Source: Rhizophagus irregularis (lineage: Eukaryota > Glomeromycota > Glomeromycetes > Glomerales > Glomeraceae). From it: a stretch of DNA of 64,000 bases. Location of the stretch: positions 3,129,001 through 3,193,000 of the forward strand of contig NC_089446.1 in NCBI RefSeq assembly GCF_026210795.1. The letters run 5' to 3'. A program made the position numbers and the translations under genes. The notes under the pieces were generated by a model. It did not search any database. It saw only the letters and a list, made by a program, of their open reading frames with translations, and was not told the origin of the DNA. How positions within the stretch are numbered: the first letter of the stretch is position 1; each line of letters begins with the position of its first letter. Shown piece by piece: positions 11,942 to 24,639 of the stretch.

Positions 11942-13606
11942 TTAATTTCTACTACTTAATAATCCTAATGATTCTTCTTCTACATCAACTTTTTTTATGA
12001 AACAACATAATAAAATATTTTTTAAGCCAATTATACCACGTTTTATGTTATTTAAAAATTCATCCTTTTTGGCAAAAATCCATGGTTTTGAACTTGATAT
12101 TCTATCATTTCTCAATCGATGTGAATTATCAATACAAGTGAACATACATACCTTTATGAAAAATTATGAATTGTGAATAAATTGCTTGTAGTTATATGTG
12201 AAGAACTTAAAAGATTTACTTACAAAAATTGAAGATAATACTCCTAATGCCGTAGAAGCAGATATCATGAACATGATAATCTGTTGATATTTAACAGCAT
12301 CCATTATAGGTGCACCACCAATAATTTGACCAGTCATCATACCTAATTGATTTCAATTTACTATTTAGATACAATATGTAAGTATTTATTTATATTTGAT
12401 TAAGATATCTAAAAATTACCTGGAATAGCAATCAATCCAATTATACTAAAATGTAAAATACAAGTTTAGCAACATTATAATAAATAAATAAAAATAGACG
12501 GACTAAAAGTTACCTCATAGCATTAATAGTAGGTAACATAGCTAATCTTATCGCTTCAACTGCAACCGGACGACCGGCTTCCCATCGAGAAGCACCAAAT
12601 GATAAGTACATTTCTATCATTTCCTTTTGTTCACTAACATTTTATAATATAAGGAACTAATAAGTAAATAGCAATGAATACAAGATGTACAATACAATTA
12701 CCTTAATTGATTAAGTGCATAAGAAGTGGCAACAGCTATTGCTGACATACCATTCCCAAGAAGCATTCCCATTGTTGGAACAAATATCCGTGGATCCCAA
12801 AATTTTCCTTGATTCAAAGAAAAACGAGATCCTTCATTTAACAAAAAATCGGTTAGTTCCTATGCGATAAAAGAAACGAACGAAAATAAATATCAATTAA
12901 ATAATATGTATAACTTACCGATAGTACCAATTATCATAGTACTTACTCCCAGCGAAAGAAGAACGGACAAATACTATCAAGTTTACGAAGATATATCATT
13001 AATAACTTTATTAACCACTACGTTCTTATATATATATATATATATACCATGCCGGCGTGTCTCTTCTTGCTCTTATTTAATACTATTTCATTGGCGCCGA
13101 GAAAAACAAGTACAACTAAAAGGAGCAATTTAATTAATGAAGTAATAAAGCAATCGATTGCAAAATTTAATTATAACTTACAAATCATTGCAAAAACAAT
13201 ATAAGGATTTTGTGCTTTAAAAACATCTTCAAGAACTAAGCCCTAATTGTAGCGATTCAGTAAATTAATAAAAGCGATATTTTAATCACAACCCAAAATG
13301 AAAACTAAAGGTAACAAACCATTAAGGTCAATTGTACAACACAACGGACCGCGCTGACAAATAAAGATGTTCCTAAATTTAAACCAAATGATATTGATAT
13401 AACACCTAGATATTTATAAATGAAAATTAATATATATATATTAAAATAATGCAATGAAATAACTATTACCTACTATTTATAATAATGAACGTCGAAGCTA
13501 TTCCTACATGATACCATTCGAGTGGATTATCATCGATTTTACTTGAATCTCGACGACAAGTATCGTCTTGATAGCTAAGTAATGGATCGTTGCCAATAAA
13601 GACCAT
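11942..13606 (-). CDS. UPF0014 (FetB/ALS3/STAR2-like) membrane transporter subunit
   Basis: Minus-strand gene with ATG at 13604-13606 (MVFIGNDPLLSYQDD) and several short introns. The first conserved block is GLNLGTSLFVSAVRCVVQLT, followed by a helix ending FLGANEIVLNKSKKRHAGM. A long loop with a Glu/Met-rich segment (QKEMIEMYLSFGASRWEAG) leads to the family signature LIAIPGMMTGQIIGGAPIMD and AVKYQQIIMFMISASTALG. About seven membrane helices are expected. This is the UPF0014 family: bacterial FetB exports iron with the ATPase FetA, and plant ALS3/STAR2 works with STAR1 in aluminium tolerance. The roughly 70-residue charged C-terminal tail is extra. A partner ATPase is not in the window, so substrate and partner are unknown. 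Confidence 0.83.
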
Positions 13607-13976
13607 TTTGTTAGACCAAAAATTATTGAATTAAGTCTTGACAAAAAAATCTCGTGCGAGAATTCACATTACCAATCATAGTTTAGGGGTCAAGGTAAAA
13701 ATTTTATGATATCATAAAACAAATATCTTTTAAAGTTAATAATGAACGCACCTGCTGATCACACACATGTACAACCTTTTTTTTTTTGGTGCAAACTAAA
13801 TACAAACTAAAGAAAAACGGTTTAAAAAGATAAACCCTTTTCTAATATAAGTGTTGGATGTTACACGAACAATTACAATAAAATCTTATAGTGTTTAAGT
13901 GTCTCTGGAATATCATACGATTATTCGTTTAGCCATTGACTTCGCGTTTTTTCAAGGAACATTTAAAATTTAAGAA
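13607..13976. promoter_or_regulatory. Divergent intergenic region, UPF0014 gene / CBS gene
   Basis: A 370-bp spacer between two divergent start codons, presumably holding both promoters. It contains a poly-T run near 13,775-13,790 and an otherwise AT-rich sequence. No specific factor site is recognised. Confidence 0.45.
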
Positions 13977-15629
13977 TGGACCCAGTAACTGGACTACCAA
14001 AATCGCGTCGTTCAACTACCGACTCGCATCGCGAAGGTCTTACCACTGAGACTCACGATTGGACCTTGGTGAAAGCCACTGAACTCGTAGAAGACCAAAA
14101 AATTATTATCATGTATATATCATTAAATTGTTTTGATTTTATCAATTATAACTAAAAATAATGTTCTTTTCTTTTTTAAGTGATGGCGATACTGCAATAG
14201 AAGCAGCCTGTGATGTAAGAATTATTGTTATTTGTCCAATTATTTGAATGTCGTGTTAATTTTTCAATATTTTATTTTTTTAGACTCTTATTAAAAATAA
14301 TGTATCTTCTGCCCCAGTTTATGATAATAAAACCAAAACTTACGTTGGAATGTTTGATTGGGCAGATGTTATGACCTATCTATTAATTGTTTTGAAAAAG
14401 AAAGATATTTTAGAACAGCAACGAAAGTCCGATGAAGAATTGACTTCCGAATTTAACGATTTATTGAAATTGGCAATACAAAGTCAACCAGTTCCCGTAA
14501 AATTAGCTTCAGGTAATCTTAATAAAAATCTTAGTAATAAGATTATAGAAAAATTTGATAAATGATAAAAATATTTTTTATAGATATATCCAATAGGAAT
14601 CCTTTTTATTCGGTATTTCCTGAAACTTCATTGTTACAAGTGGTTGAATTATTTGGAAGTGGAACTCATAGAGGTATTTCTAATTCTTTTTTTTTCGTAA
14701 AAATTTGTTAATTTACTGAAAAATCTTTAAATCATATTAGTTTCCGTTGTCGATGCGGATGGTTATATGAAGGGCATATTAACTCAATCAAGAGTTATTA
14801 ATTATCTATACAATAATGTATGATTATGCACTTATTTAAATCAAAAAACGCTATCATCATCTTATTTATTTGTCTATTTTATAGGTGACAAAATTCCCTC
14901 AGATCGAAGAACTTTTCCCAAAATCGGTATTTATTTATATTGTTTTTGTGTTATTTGTAGAGATATTGTAATTTTGAAAACATCATTTAATAGCTTCATG
15001 AACTCAATATTGGAAAAAGTACCATAATTTCTGCCCAAGCTGATTCCTTTGTAATTGAAGCGTTAACAATGATGAGTAAGTTAATCATCTTTTTTTTTAC
15101 ATGCTATCTTCTTCTCTATTAACAATTATATTTTGTTTAAGATAAAAATTCATTAAGTTCAATTGCCATTGTTGATGCCGATGGAGTTCTATTAGGAAAT
15201 ATCAGTATGACGGATGTTAAAGTTCGTATAAGAATTTTCAAAGCCTTTTAATTATTTTTACAAAATTCTTTAATTATTGACAATTATTGGCAATTTATTT
15301 ATTTTTGGCAGTACATTCTTAGAAGTTATAGTCATTCTTTAATGTGGAAAACATGTCAACAGTTTGTCGGTCATGTAAGAAGTAGGCAAGGGTTAGAGGA
15401 TGGACAAGATAAATATCCAGTATTCGATGTTCGCCTAACATCCACGGTAGGACACACCATTGCTAAACTTGTAGCCACTAAAGCGCATCGAGTTTGGGTT
15501 GTAGATGAAAGGCTACGAGCTATAGGAATTATAAGTTTGACAGATGTGTTGTGTTTATTTGCACGTTCTGCCGGAGCAAATCCAAAACCAAAGAGGTCGT
15601 CAAGTTCATCTATACCAACAGATCCATAA
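13977..15629 (+). CDS. CBS-domain protein (AMPK-gamma/Sds23-like arrangement)
   Basis: ATG at 13977 (MDPVTGLPKSRRSTTDSHRE), at least eight exons, TAA at 15627-15629. Four CBS-type units can be followed: SSAPVYDNKTKTYVGMFDW; VSVVDADGYMKGILTQSRVI; SSIAIVDADGVLLGNISMTD; and HRVWVVDERLRAIGIISLTD. Each has the typical strand-'D-x-x-G'-strand-'T/D' ending of CBS motifs, so the protein should form two Bateman modules that bind adenine nucleotides. This is the layout of AMPK gamma subunits and of the fungal Sds23 group. The Ser-rich tail (RSSSSSIPTDP) is short. It is probably a regulatory nucleotide-sensing subunit; whether it joins the SNF1/AMPK complex cannot be told from sequence alone. Confidence 0.82.
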
Positions 15630-15831
15630 ATTAAAGAGAGATCTGGAAAATACTTGGCATTATATATGTTAATAATTATTATTATCCATTTTTATATTAT
15701 TACATATTTTTCCAGCATGTGTTATGAATAAATTAATAATTATGATTACACTCAACATATAATTAAATTTTGATCTGAATTTTTGTTTAGTTTCACAGTG
15801 TAAATAATTAATAAATTTTCTTTAATAAACG

Positions 15832-16920
15832 TTAGGAATTAATATTGACATCTTTTGGTTTAGAAACCTCACTTGTAATTTCTTTTGATTTTTTATTAGA
15901 AGTGAAAAACATTATACTAAAAGAAAAAACTGCTAATCCAAATAAACCCACTACAAGGAAGAAAAATAATTCAGTAAAAAAAAATTTGATAAAAAAATAT
16001 ACAAAATATAAGATTAAAATTATTTACATAATGCCATCCTAGTAGTTTCCCATTTTAATGCTTCAATATCGGTACGAACATCACCAGAACTTATTGTAAA
16101 TTTATTATCAATTCTTTGAATATTAATTTCCTTTTTTTTCTGTTCCTCCCTTATATCAGCTTTATAATTATTTATATCTAATTGTATAAAATGTCTCATT
16201 TTCCCAATATCATCTCGTAATTTTTGATGAAGTGATGAAACTTCTCTTTGAATTAAAGAATTTTCTGAACTTAGATCTACTAAACTATTTTTACGCATTA
16301 TTTGTATTTCTATACGAAGGTCAGACAGTGATGCTTGAAACAAATAAGTTTCCTTTGTATAATCGGGAAAAATGAAGAAAATTAGAAAATATAAAAGTTT
16401 TATAAAAATTCATTTATAAGTAAAAGAAAATTTAATACATTTTCTAAGTCTGCTTTCGATAATAATTTTGAACGTGATTTAAAACTAATGTTAAAATCAA
16501 GTTAAATTGAGTTATTAGAAAAATAATAAAATAGAATAAAAATTTAAAGAATTTATACCCGTTAATTAACAAAGCTTCCATTCCTCTCATAATAGCTTCA
16601 GCTTGACCTCTAGTAAATCCCTGTACTTCTAAATCTTTAACAATTTTATAAGTATTAAAATAATATTGTGCTTTACTTGTTGGCTGTATCGTAATCTCCT
16701 TTTCTTTTGGTTTATCAGGAGATAAAGGTGATATTTGTTCTTGAATAGTTGAAAAATATTTATGAATGGAAATCGTTTGTTGTTCTCGAATACTGGGTCG
16801 AAATACCGATAAAGAACCTAAATATGAAAGAATTAGTTACACGTTTAAGTGGCATTATTAAAAAGTTCGGATTTTACCAGTTATAGGAAATATTGAACGT
16901 TTTATGATTTGATTTAACAT
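15832..16920 (-). CDS. DUF1640 family protein (MCUR1/CCDC90/FMP32-like)
   Basis: Minus-strand gene, ATG at 16918-16920 (MLNQIIKRSIFPIT), stop at 15832-15834. The N-terminus is basic and poor in acidic residues, like a mitochondrial targeting sequence. A block with QGFTRGQAEAIMRGMEALL is the family's conserved head, followed by a long coiled coil (for example REVSSLHQKLRDDIGKMRHF) and the signature DVRTDIEALKWETTRMAL. The last exon gives one membrane helix (LFFFLVVGLFGLAVFSFSIM) and a short charged tail. Family members sit in the mitochondrial inner membrane; MCUR1 is linked to the calcium uniporter and FMP32 to cytochrome oxidase or proline metabolism. The order head, coiled coil, single C-terminal helix is as expected, so the gene looks intact. 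Confidence 0.85.
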
Positions 16921-18112
16921 TTTATATACAAAGAATTTCGAAAAGCGAGATATCAAGCAGATTAAATTTGATCGATTGGTAGCAGCTAATCACCGATCGT
17001 TTCACAAACAACTCGGTGATTATTAAAATTTTAAAGTTTAGCTTAGCTTTGTTTTACTTATGCAAAACAGATACAATTTCTTTTTTTCACGTGTATTTGT
17101 AAATAAATTTTTTCTTTGTTGAAACTCTCGGTGTTTCGAATTCTAAATTAAGACTTTTGATTCTAATTTTTATAAAGTAACTGATAAATATAATCATGTA
17201 GAATTCCGAAGAATTAGGAAAATTTCTTCGGAAGAATACATGATTATCTGATAAATTATTTGAGATTTGGTTATTATTGCCGTATATATTTTAAATCATT
17301 TAGTTCTGAAATTTCTTTTTAATCGCAGATAGTCATTAAAGCCAAAGTTATTTATAATAGTTGAAATTAATCTACTTATATAATAAATTACATTTATAAG
17401 ATCTTTCTTTACATGAAATATTCTTTAAGTATTTTTAGGAATTAAAATTCTTGAAACTTTCTCAAAATATTTAACCAATTAAAATGTTGGTTTATTAATA
17501 TACTTTTGACCGGGCGGTGTATATAAGTTTCTGCGTTAATTAGTTAGCTAATATTCAAAATTTTAATTTATTTTTATTAATTTTAAGGTACAACATACGA
17601 TGGGCTCCTTTTTATGTTTAACAATTTAAATTGGCGTGAGAGTAATCATTGGCGTATATTCCGATACTTGATAAAATTCCATGGAATTAAATTCATCACA
17701 ACAGTAGAACTTTCTAACTCCCTGCACCCCCTACTGTATTATTATAAATCTTATTGTGCAAATATTTGGGAAGGTACCTCGGCTTTATTATGCATACGAT
17801 AGATCCAATCAATTTAGATGGTCACTATAATCTTCATAACAAGCGAACAATGTTTGTACTTATTTAGTTTAAAAAAAAACGAACTCGTGAATAAATAAAA
17901 TTCTATTTATAATCAGATTACCATAAACTGCAGCTAATTAACTAAATCTCCTTAAAAGGAAATGTGATAAATTGCAATATTTAACGGTTGGATCAGAAAT
18001 TTTTTTTTATAAAGAACGAAATTTCGCTGTTATAAGTCGTCCTACTTTTTTTTTCTCTCTCCTACCTATAATAAAGTTTTTTAACCTAATTTCTTATTTT
18101 TGAAAAAAAAAA
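16921..18112. other. Intergenic, 1.2 kb
   Basis: Spacer between the divergent 5' ends of the DUF1640 gene and the secreted-protein gene. A 62-codon frame at 17,614-17,802 has no recognisable features and is not called. A pyrimidine-rich stretch at about 18,040-18,065 precedes the secreted-protein gene by some 60 bp and may be part of its core promoter (inference). Confidence 0.45.
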
Positions 18113-19033
18113 ATGAAGTTATTCGCTACCATATACATTGCTGTTATAGCTTTTGCTGCTTTTTCAAATGCACAAGGTATGTAATTAATTTATTTAATAA
18201 AATTTTTTTCTTTAAAAAAAAATTTTTATTTATTTTCTTTAATGGGTAAATATAGCACAAAATGCAACAGCGAATCTTCCAGACTTTCAATTTCTTCTCA
18301 CCCAGAAATCAGAACCAGAACGAGATAATATTTGTAAGACCAACATGGGTTTTTGCGAAACAAATTGTGGTGGACCGAATAAAGTATGTACTTGAACTCA
18401 TAAAAAAAAGAATTCTTTCTTTTCATCTTCCTATTGTAATTCTAATTGTACTCTCTTTCCGTTTATTAATATTAACGCTTAATAGGCTCCAATGGTACGT
18501 AAATGCAAAACTCATTTACGAAAAATTTTATAAATATCCATTATATTAACGTTTTATAAAATTTATTTTAGAACTTTTGTAATGTAACCACAATGGGATG
18601 GGGATGTGGATGTAGCGATAAAATTCCGGATTTATCAGCGTTCCAATGGCCAATTAACCGTGAGCATTGCATCGGATCAGGGGAAGCTTGCAAGTTAGCC
18701 TGTCAAGATCCTAAAGTTCCAAATGAGAAAAAGCCAGATTGCAATCTAGCTTGCATTGATACATACACTTCAAAGTGTGGTACAGCAGCACAACCACCAG
18801 CCTATTATAATGTTTCAGATCCTGCAATTGTTCCAACATACGCTCCGCCCAAGAATTCAGTGACCGATAGTGCAAATAATAATAGTACTAGTACTAATGG
18901 CACTAATGGCAGTCAATCAACTAATAATTCAGCATCAGAAAGTAAAAAGCAAAGCAGTGCTTCCTCAATAAATCACCTTGGAAATGCTGCTGTTGCTTTG
19001 GTAATTGTTGCCTCTGGAATGTCTCTATTTTAA
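18113..19033 (+). CDS. Secreted Cys-rich, GPI-anchored-type surface protein
   Basis: Four exons: 18113-18176, 18256-18383, 18486-18494 and 18572-19033, giving 220 residues. The third exon is only 9 nt (GCTCCAATG, residues A-P-M) and is needed to keep GT-AG borders and the frame. A signal peptide (MKLFATIYIAVIAFAAFSNA) is followed by a compact Cys-rich domain with CETNCGGPNK, NFCNVTTMGWGCGC, CIGSGEACKLACQD and CNLACIDTYTSKC. Then comes an Asn/Ser/Thr-rich linker with several N-glycosylation sites (for example NNSTSTNGTNGS) and a hydrophobic C-terminus (AAVALVIVASGMSLF) typical of GPI addition. The cysteine pattern resembles small fungal secreted Cys-rich proteins (DUF7707-like). It likely sits on the cell wall or membrane; its molecular role is unknown. 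Confidence 0.78.
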
Positions 19034-19660
19034 TTTTAGTATTTTAATTTAATTAATAATTTAATTATAATTATTGGGATGTTGCGGTTGCATCATTTAA
19101 TATAAAATTAATGTCAATTAGAAGTTAAAGTTTTCTTAGATTTATTATTAATAAAATAAAACTTTTATTTCATTATAATTACTATAAATTGCTATAATTT
19201 CATTGTTCTGTGTGAAAAAAGTAAACTTAGGCTTAGCAAAATGATTGACAAATAACTAAGCCAAGCCGAGCCTAAGCCAAGATTTTATAAATCGGGATTT
19301 CATGCTAATCGTCAAATCCGTTTATGTTATATGACATTACACAGGTAATCTAATTAGTGGATTCCCTGTTTCACTGCCACAATCTTCAGTTATTCGTTTA
19401 CAGTTCATTATTTCAAAAGCCACCAAACCAACAAACTTTCCTGTTTTTACTTATATTCCTTTCGTTTTAGATCCTACTTTATACATTCTTTACACACACA
19501 TATATTTCCTGGACAATTTTTTTAAAAAAATTAAAAAATTAAAAAATAACATTCTTTTTGGTATAGTCATAATATTATTTTAGAATCACATACAACCACA
19601 ACATAAATAGACGTGAAATAGATTTTTAACAATAAACCTAACTTTCGTTCGTTGTAAACA
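19034..19660. other. Intergenic, promoter side of the GH5 gene
   Basis: Spacer of 627 bp between two genes on the same strand. It carries AATAAA-like signals just after the secreted-protein gene. Around 19,255-19,282 a motif AAGCC(A/G)AG(C) repeats in tandem (AGCCAAGCCGAGCCTAAGCC). Nothing else is recognised. Confidence 0.45.
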
Positions 19661-22600
19661 ATGCCTCCGCCAGCTGTTGAAAATATTAACGTTGTGCAAA
19701 CCACTGTTAATACTCCCGAGATCTTTGTAGATCCCGAAGTAGCCTCTATATATTCTGATGGTGATTCCTCTGACGAAAGGTCTCTAATTAGTAAAGCAAG
19801 CGACGAATTTCGTCCGTCACACAATCTTACAACTCCTGACTTGAAGCGTTCAGCTTCTGTTTCCTCATTTAGCTCATACGCTTCATCTCCAGATATTCCT
19901 CTACCCGAAAGTAATGATCATGATTCTACTTTGCAAAATATGCTAGCACTAGGTGAATCAGGTGCTCTAGCTCAAAATTGGTTTAGTTCTGGTACATTAA
20001 AAGCTGATGGCAGATGGTTTAAAGATGATAAAGGTCGTACTTGTTTATTACGTGGTGTTAATTTATGTGGTAGTTCGAAATTACCTACTAAACCTGATGG
20101 ATCAAGTCATTTAAGTGAAGGATTTTTTGATCACCGTAATGTTTCATTTGTGGGTAGACCATTTCCGCTTGAAGAAGTTCAACAACATTTTGCTAGATTA
20201 AGAGCTTGGGGTCTAACTTTTGTTAGACTTTTGGTCACTTGGGAATCATTGGAACATGCTGGACCGTGAGTATATTACGAATTTTAATATCAAAAGAGAT
20301 CAGGAGGGAAATCATTAATTCTTAAAGAATGAGTAGTAAAATAAGTGAATTAATTCTGTATTTTTACTTTAATACTAATAATTATGCTATTAAATAATGT
20401 AGAGGTATTTATGACGAAGAATATATTGATTATCTCATTAATGTTATAGAGCAAATGTCTCGTTATGGTATAAAATGTTTCATAGATCCGCATCAAGATT
20501 GCGTAAGTGATTGTTTCCCGAAAGCTAAAATAGACAAAATTCTATAATATAATTGATGTTTACTCTCAATATTTTTGTAGTGGTCAAGATTTTCAGGTGG
20601 ATCAGGTGCACCAGGATGGACATTTGAGGTTGCTGGACTTGATATAACAAAGTTCAAAACCACTGGTGCTGCCTATGTCCATAATACTAATCATAAACCT
20701 GGTGATTCATTGCCAATGGTGTGGCCGACTAATTATACTAAGTTGGCTAGCAGTACTATGTTTACTTTATTTTGGGGTGGTGATGTATTTGCTCCTAATA
20801 CAACATACGAAGGCGTAAATGTTAAAGAATTTCTTCAAGAAAAATACGTGAATTGTTATAAACATTTGGCAAGGTGATGTAATGTTTCTAGTGATAATTT
20901 AAAACTTACTTTAAATTATTAAATTATTAAATTTTTATAAAATTAAATCAATTAGGCGACTTCAACATTTAGATGCAGTTATAGGATTTGAATTGATGAA
21001 TGAACCTCATCAAGGATATATTGGTTTAGCAGATTTACATCGATACGATGGAGGAAAGACTTTGGTATTCGGAGACTCACCATCCGCTTTACAGTCATTT
21101 GCACTTGGTGATGGTATACCACAAGAGGTTGAAGTATGGATTAAATCATGGCCATTTCCCACTCGCAAAGATAAAACTCGTGTTATTAATGAAGAAAGTG
21201 AATCCGCTTGGTTAACCGGTAAATGTATATGGCGCCAGCATGGTGTATGGGACGTTGATGCTAAAACAAATAAACCGAAAGTTTTAAATAAAGATTATTT
21301 CTTAAAAAATCCAAAAACTGGAGAAAAGTTGGATTATTATAAGGATTTTTACTTACCTTTCGTGAAAAGATATGCTGAAGGTATTCAAAGTGTCAGCAAA
21401 GAATATTTTGTTTTCGTTGAACCACTTCCAAATGAGGTATGCTTTATATTACATTAACAATATTCATTTGTTATAAATACACAATTGACATTTTTTATCT
21501 TTTGCTTTTAATTAATTAATATTTTTAGCCTCCACCAATATGGACACCAAACGACCATCATAATAACATTATATATGCACCCCATTGGTATGACTTGAAA
21601 GCACTATTTACGAAAACATTCAATGGTAAAATAACACATGATGTTCAACGTTTAACAAAGGTAAGGTAAAAATTAATTATGAAAATGTTTAATGTCTTCT
21701 TACAATATAATAAGAAATTATAATATTTCGTTATTTAGGGAGCACATCACATAGCTGCTGCTACATATTTTGGTATATCTGGAGCCAAGAAAAATTATTC
21801 TGGGCAAGTTCGAAATATAGTTAAAGGTGGTCTTCAATTTGTAGGAGAGAAACCTTGCATTATTGGAGAATGTGGTATACCTATGGATATTAACGAAAAA
21901 CAAGCTTTCTTAACTAATGATTGGGTACATCATAGTAATTTCTTGGATGCTGTATTAGGTGCCATGGAAAAGAATCTTGTGAACTTTACGTATGTCAATT
22001 ATTGCTAATAAAATGTAATATATTTTTATATAATATTGTAATAATAATTTCTCTTTTATTTCACAGATTATGGAATTATAATCCAACGAATGATAATACA
22101 CATGGCGATCATTGGTATGGTGAGGATTTTTCGATTTATTCACGTTCTATTAACGAAGAAATCACGATTACTAAAACCAAAGAAATAAAGACTGACGAAA
22201 CGGAAGAATCAATCAATGGAACGATAACAAAAAAAATTCAGAAACTCAAGATACAAACGGACACACTTTCAATTATTAGTTCTAATAAAAATACATATAT
22301 AAATGAAGAAAATGAGAAGAGTGAATCTGAAATTAGTGATAAAGTCAATAGTCCAAATTCACCAACTTCGCCTTTCGATTTAACTCGAGTACATTTTTTG
22401 GAACAAGATGATGAAACTGATAGTGAACAATTTCATCATCAAGGTGGAAGAGTTTTGGAAGCAGTTTTGGTAAATATATTGAACATCTGCAGGAATAGCA
22501 ACAAATTGATAAATTAATAAATATTTAATTAAATTTTTTTTCTTTTTGGTCAATTTAGCGACCATATGCAGCAAAGATGCCGGGAATTCCACAAATAATG

Positions 22601-23020
22601 AATTTTAATTTAAAGAATTTAGAATTTATATTTAAATTCACTAATTATCCATTATCACAACAAAGTAATATAAATAGCATAGTAGCACCTGAAGCAGAAA
22701 TTTATATACCAAATTATCATTATAAAAAACTTTTACTTGATATAAGAGTATCTGATGGCGATTGGAGATACGTTAGAAACAGACAAACATTATATTGGAG
22801 AGTTAAAGATTGGACGACCGAGGGAGTTGTACATACTTTAAGAATACGAGTTGTAGAAAATTCAGAAGGAGAAGAAATATCGAAACGTGGTGAATTATTA
22901 TCAAGTGATTCATTGAATAAAAAGCTAGATATTGATGCAAAACCTGAGGTTGACATATATGCTAAATGGATTGTATCTGCTGTTGCTATGATAATGTTTG
23001 CTTATTGGTGGCAAGTTTAA
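19661..23020 (+). CDS. EGH1: GH5 ergosteryl-beta-glucosidase / endoglycoceramidase-type enzyme
   Basis: Eight exons: 19661-20265, 20403-20502, 20581-20873, 20956-21436, 21529-21660, 21739-21989, 22067-22469 and 22559-23020; sum 2727 nt, 908 residues. After a Ser-rich N-terminus the catalytic domain opens with DDKGRTCLLRGVNLCGSSKL and continues with FIDPHQDCWSRFSGGSGAPG. The likely acid/base glutamate is in GFELMNEPHQG and the likely nucleophile in CIIGECGIPMD, both standard GH5 positions. This is the subfamily of yeast EGH1 and Cryptococcus EgCrP2, which hydrolyse steryl glucosides or glucosylceramide. Exon 7 codes for a charged, low-complexity insertion, and the protein ends in a hydrophobic helix (WIVSAVAMIMFAYWWQV), so it should be tail-anchored to a membrane. 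Substrate choice between sterol glucoside and glucosylceramide cannot be settled here. Confidence 0.9.
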
Positions 23021-23503
23021 CTTTCAATTCTAATCACCCCTTATTCAACACCTATATCCGTTAATGGTTACGAAATAATAAATATTTAATAATTTATACT
23101 TTATATAGTTAATAAATGCGTTAAAAAAAATAAAATAAAATAAAATCAAAATAAAATAAAATAATTTTTTTTTAAAGCAATAATAAATTTTGTTATGTGT
23201 TAATTGTGCCACATGCGCCAAAAAAATTTACGCAGCATGTGTAACCATACCTAAGGTATTCTAGAAGTTATGACTCATGACTCCAAAGTTATTGTTTCAA
23301 ATATAGTATGGCTAATTTTGATTGTTCACTAAAATAGAAGTATGTAATAAAGCAAATGACGTCGAATTCCATTATCATTGTATAAGGAATTAAAATTCCT
23401 GGCTAATTGGTTATTGTTTAATTAATAAAAAAATTATAAATATGGAGATTGAGGGAACAAATTTAATTAAATTACCTTTTTTTTCAACATTTTTTATTTG
23501 ATC
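23021..23503. other. Intergenic, 483 bp
   Basis: AT-rich spacer with an AATAAAAT-type tandem at about 23,125-23,165, probably holding the GH5 polyadenylation signals. No gene seen. Confidence 0.5.
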
Positions 23504-24034
23504 ATGGATGTTATAATAAAAATCAATAAAAAGACAGGAAAAAAATATATACCATGTTACGATTTACATGGATATACCAAGAAAGAAGCATATATTGAAG
23601 TAAAAGAAGTAATATTAGAATGTTTTAAATTAAAAATTAATTCAATAAATTTTGTTACGGGTAGAGGAAATCATCCAAATGTAAATGGAGAACGAGGAGT
23701 ACTTTTTAAAAAATTTAAAGAATGGTTGGAAGATGATGAAATAATAAATTTGGTTAAAAATTATGTTGTTGGAGATGGATCATATAAAGTATACCTTTAT
23801 AAGAAGAAAAAAAAAATTAATAATAAGGAAACGATAAAGATAGATATTAAAAATGGTTCGATTAAAAGAAAGAATATTTTAGTATTAAAAGAAGAACCTA
23901 TTTTTGATAAGAATGAAACAAACAAACGGTTGATTCAAATAAAAGAAGAAATAGATAAATTATTAAATAGAAAAGAATCAAATCTTTCTTTAACTAATAG
24001 AAAGGAAGAATTAAATCTTCCTCTTAAAGAATAA
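23504..24034 (+). CDS. Small Smr-domain protein
   Basis: Single exon; the first ATG in frame is at 23504, giving 176 residues. The N-terminal half is a stand-alone Smr domain: CYDLHGYTKKEAYIEVKEVI carries the D-L-H-G motif, and INFVTGRGNHPNVNGERGVL carries the TGRG-H-N motif, both conserved in the MutS2/Smr family. Smr domains bind or cut nucleic acids and in eukaryotes are linked to RNA quality control. The C-terminal half is Lys/Glu-rich and probably disordered. Protein length and domain start fit small fungal Smr proteins. There is no partner domain, so the role is inferred only from the family. Confidence 0.85.
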   Translation: MDVIIKINKKTGKKYIPCYDLHGYTKKEAYIEVKEVILECFKLKINSINFVTGRGNHPNVNGERGVLFKKFKEWLEDDEIINLVKNYVVGDGSYKVYLYKKKKKINNKETIKIDIKNGSIKRKNILVLKEEPIFDKNETNKRLIQIKEEIDKLLNRKESNLSLTNRKEELNLPLKE

Positions 24035-24062
24035 AATAGTTATATAATATCTTCATTAAATT

Positions 24063-24222
24063 ACAATTTATAATCTTGGACGTACATTATTAAAAAGAAA
24101 TAACAAGAAGTTAGGAACTGAATTCATTCAAGAAGCTGCAGAAAATGGGTACGAAGCAGCAAAACGCTATCTCGGAGAGGCATATATAGAAGGACGCACA
24201 AGATTACAAGAAATCTTTTGAA
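24063..24222 (+). pseudogene. C-terminal Sel1-repeat fragment
   Basis: The frame reads LKRNNKKLGTEFIQEAAENG, then YEAAKRYLGEAYIEGRTRL, ending at TGA. This is the tail of a Sel1-repeat unit of the type that often ends Sel1-kinase proteins in Glomeromycota. No start, kinase domain or earlier repeats are present upstream, so it is a detached 3' fragment. Confidence 0.5.
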
Positions 24223-24639
24223 TGGACATTAAATACATATAATAATTTTGAAATAGAATTTTACATTACATTTTTATGTAAGTGGCGAGTATAAAGAAGT
24301 TGGTATTATTAACGATAGAATGATAAAGGAGGGCAAATGAGGATAGGACACATAATTTAATCAAGTCGCCTTGAAATTACGATTTTAAGTTTTTACTATT
24401 TATTATATATGAAATATGTTTTTTTATGAATTATGAAATATTTTTCATTTAAGTTTTTTATGAATTATGTATTTAATTTTTTTCAATTCTAAGTTTTACT
24501 TTTAAATTTTTCAAAAATATTATTCAACATACAGTAAACACTAGACACGTAAATAAATTCTTAACCAATCTAAAATCATCGAATTTTATTTATGTAAAAT
24601 TTTTTTTTTGAAGCATATATATATGTTTTTTAGATATCA
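24223..24639. other. Intergenic, AT-rich
   Basis: About 420 bp of AT-rich sequence after the Sel1 fragment; no coding or structural signal recognised. Confidence 0.45.

Noticed and set aside
17614..17802. 62-codon frame upstream of the secreted-protein gene
   Set aside because: No domain, no splice support and no composition unlike chance; too short to call.
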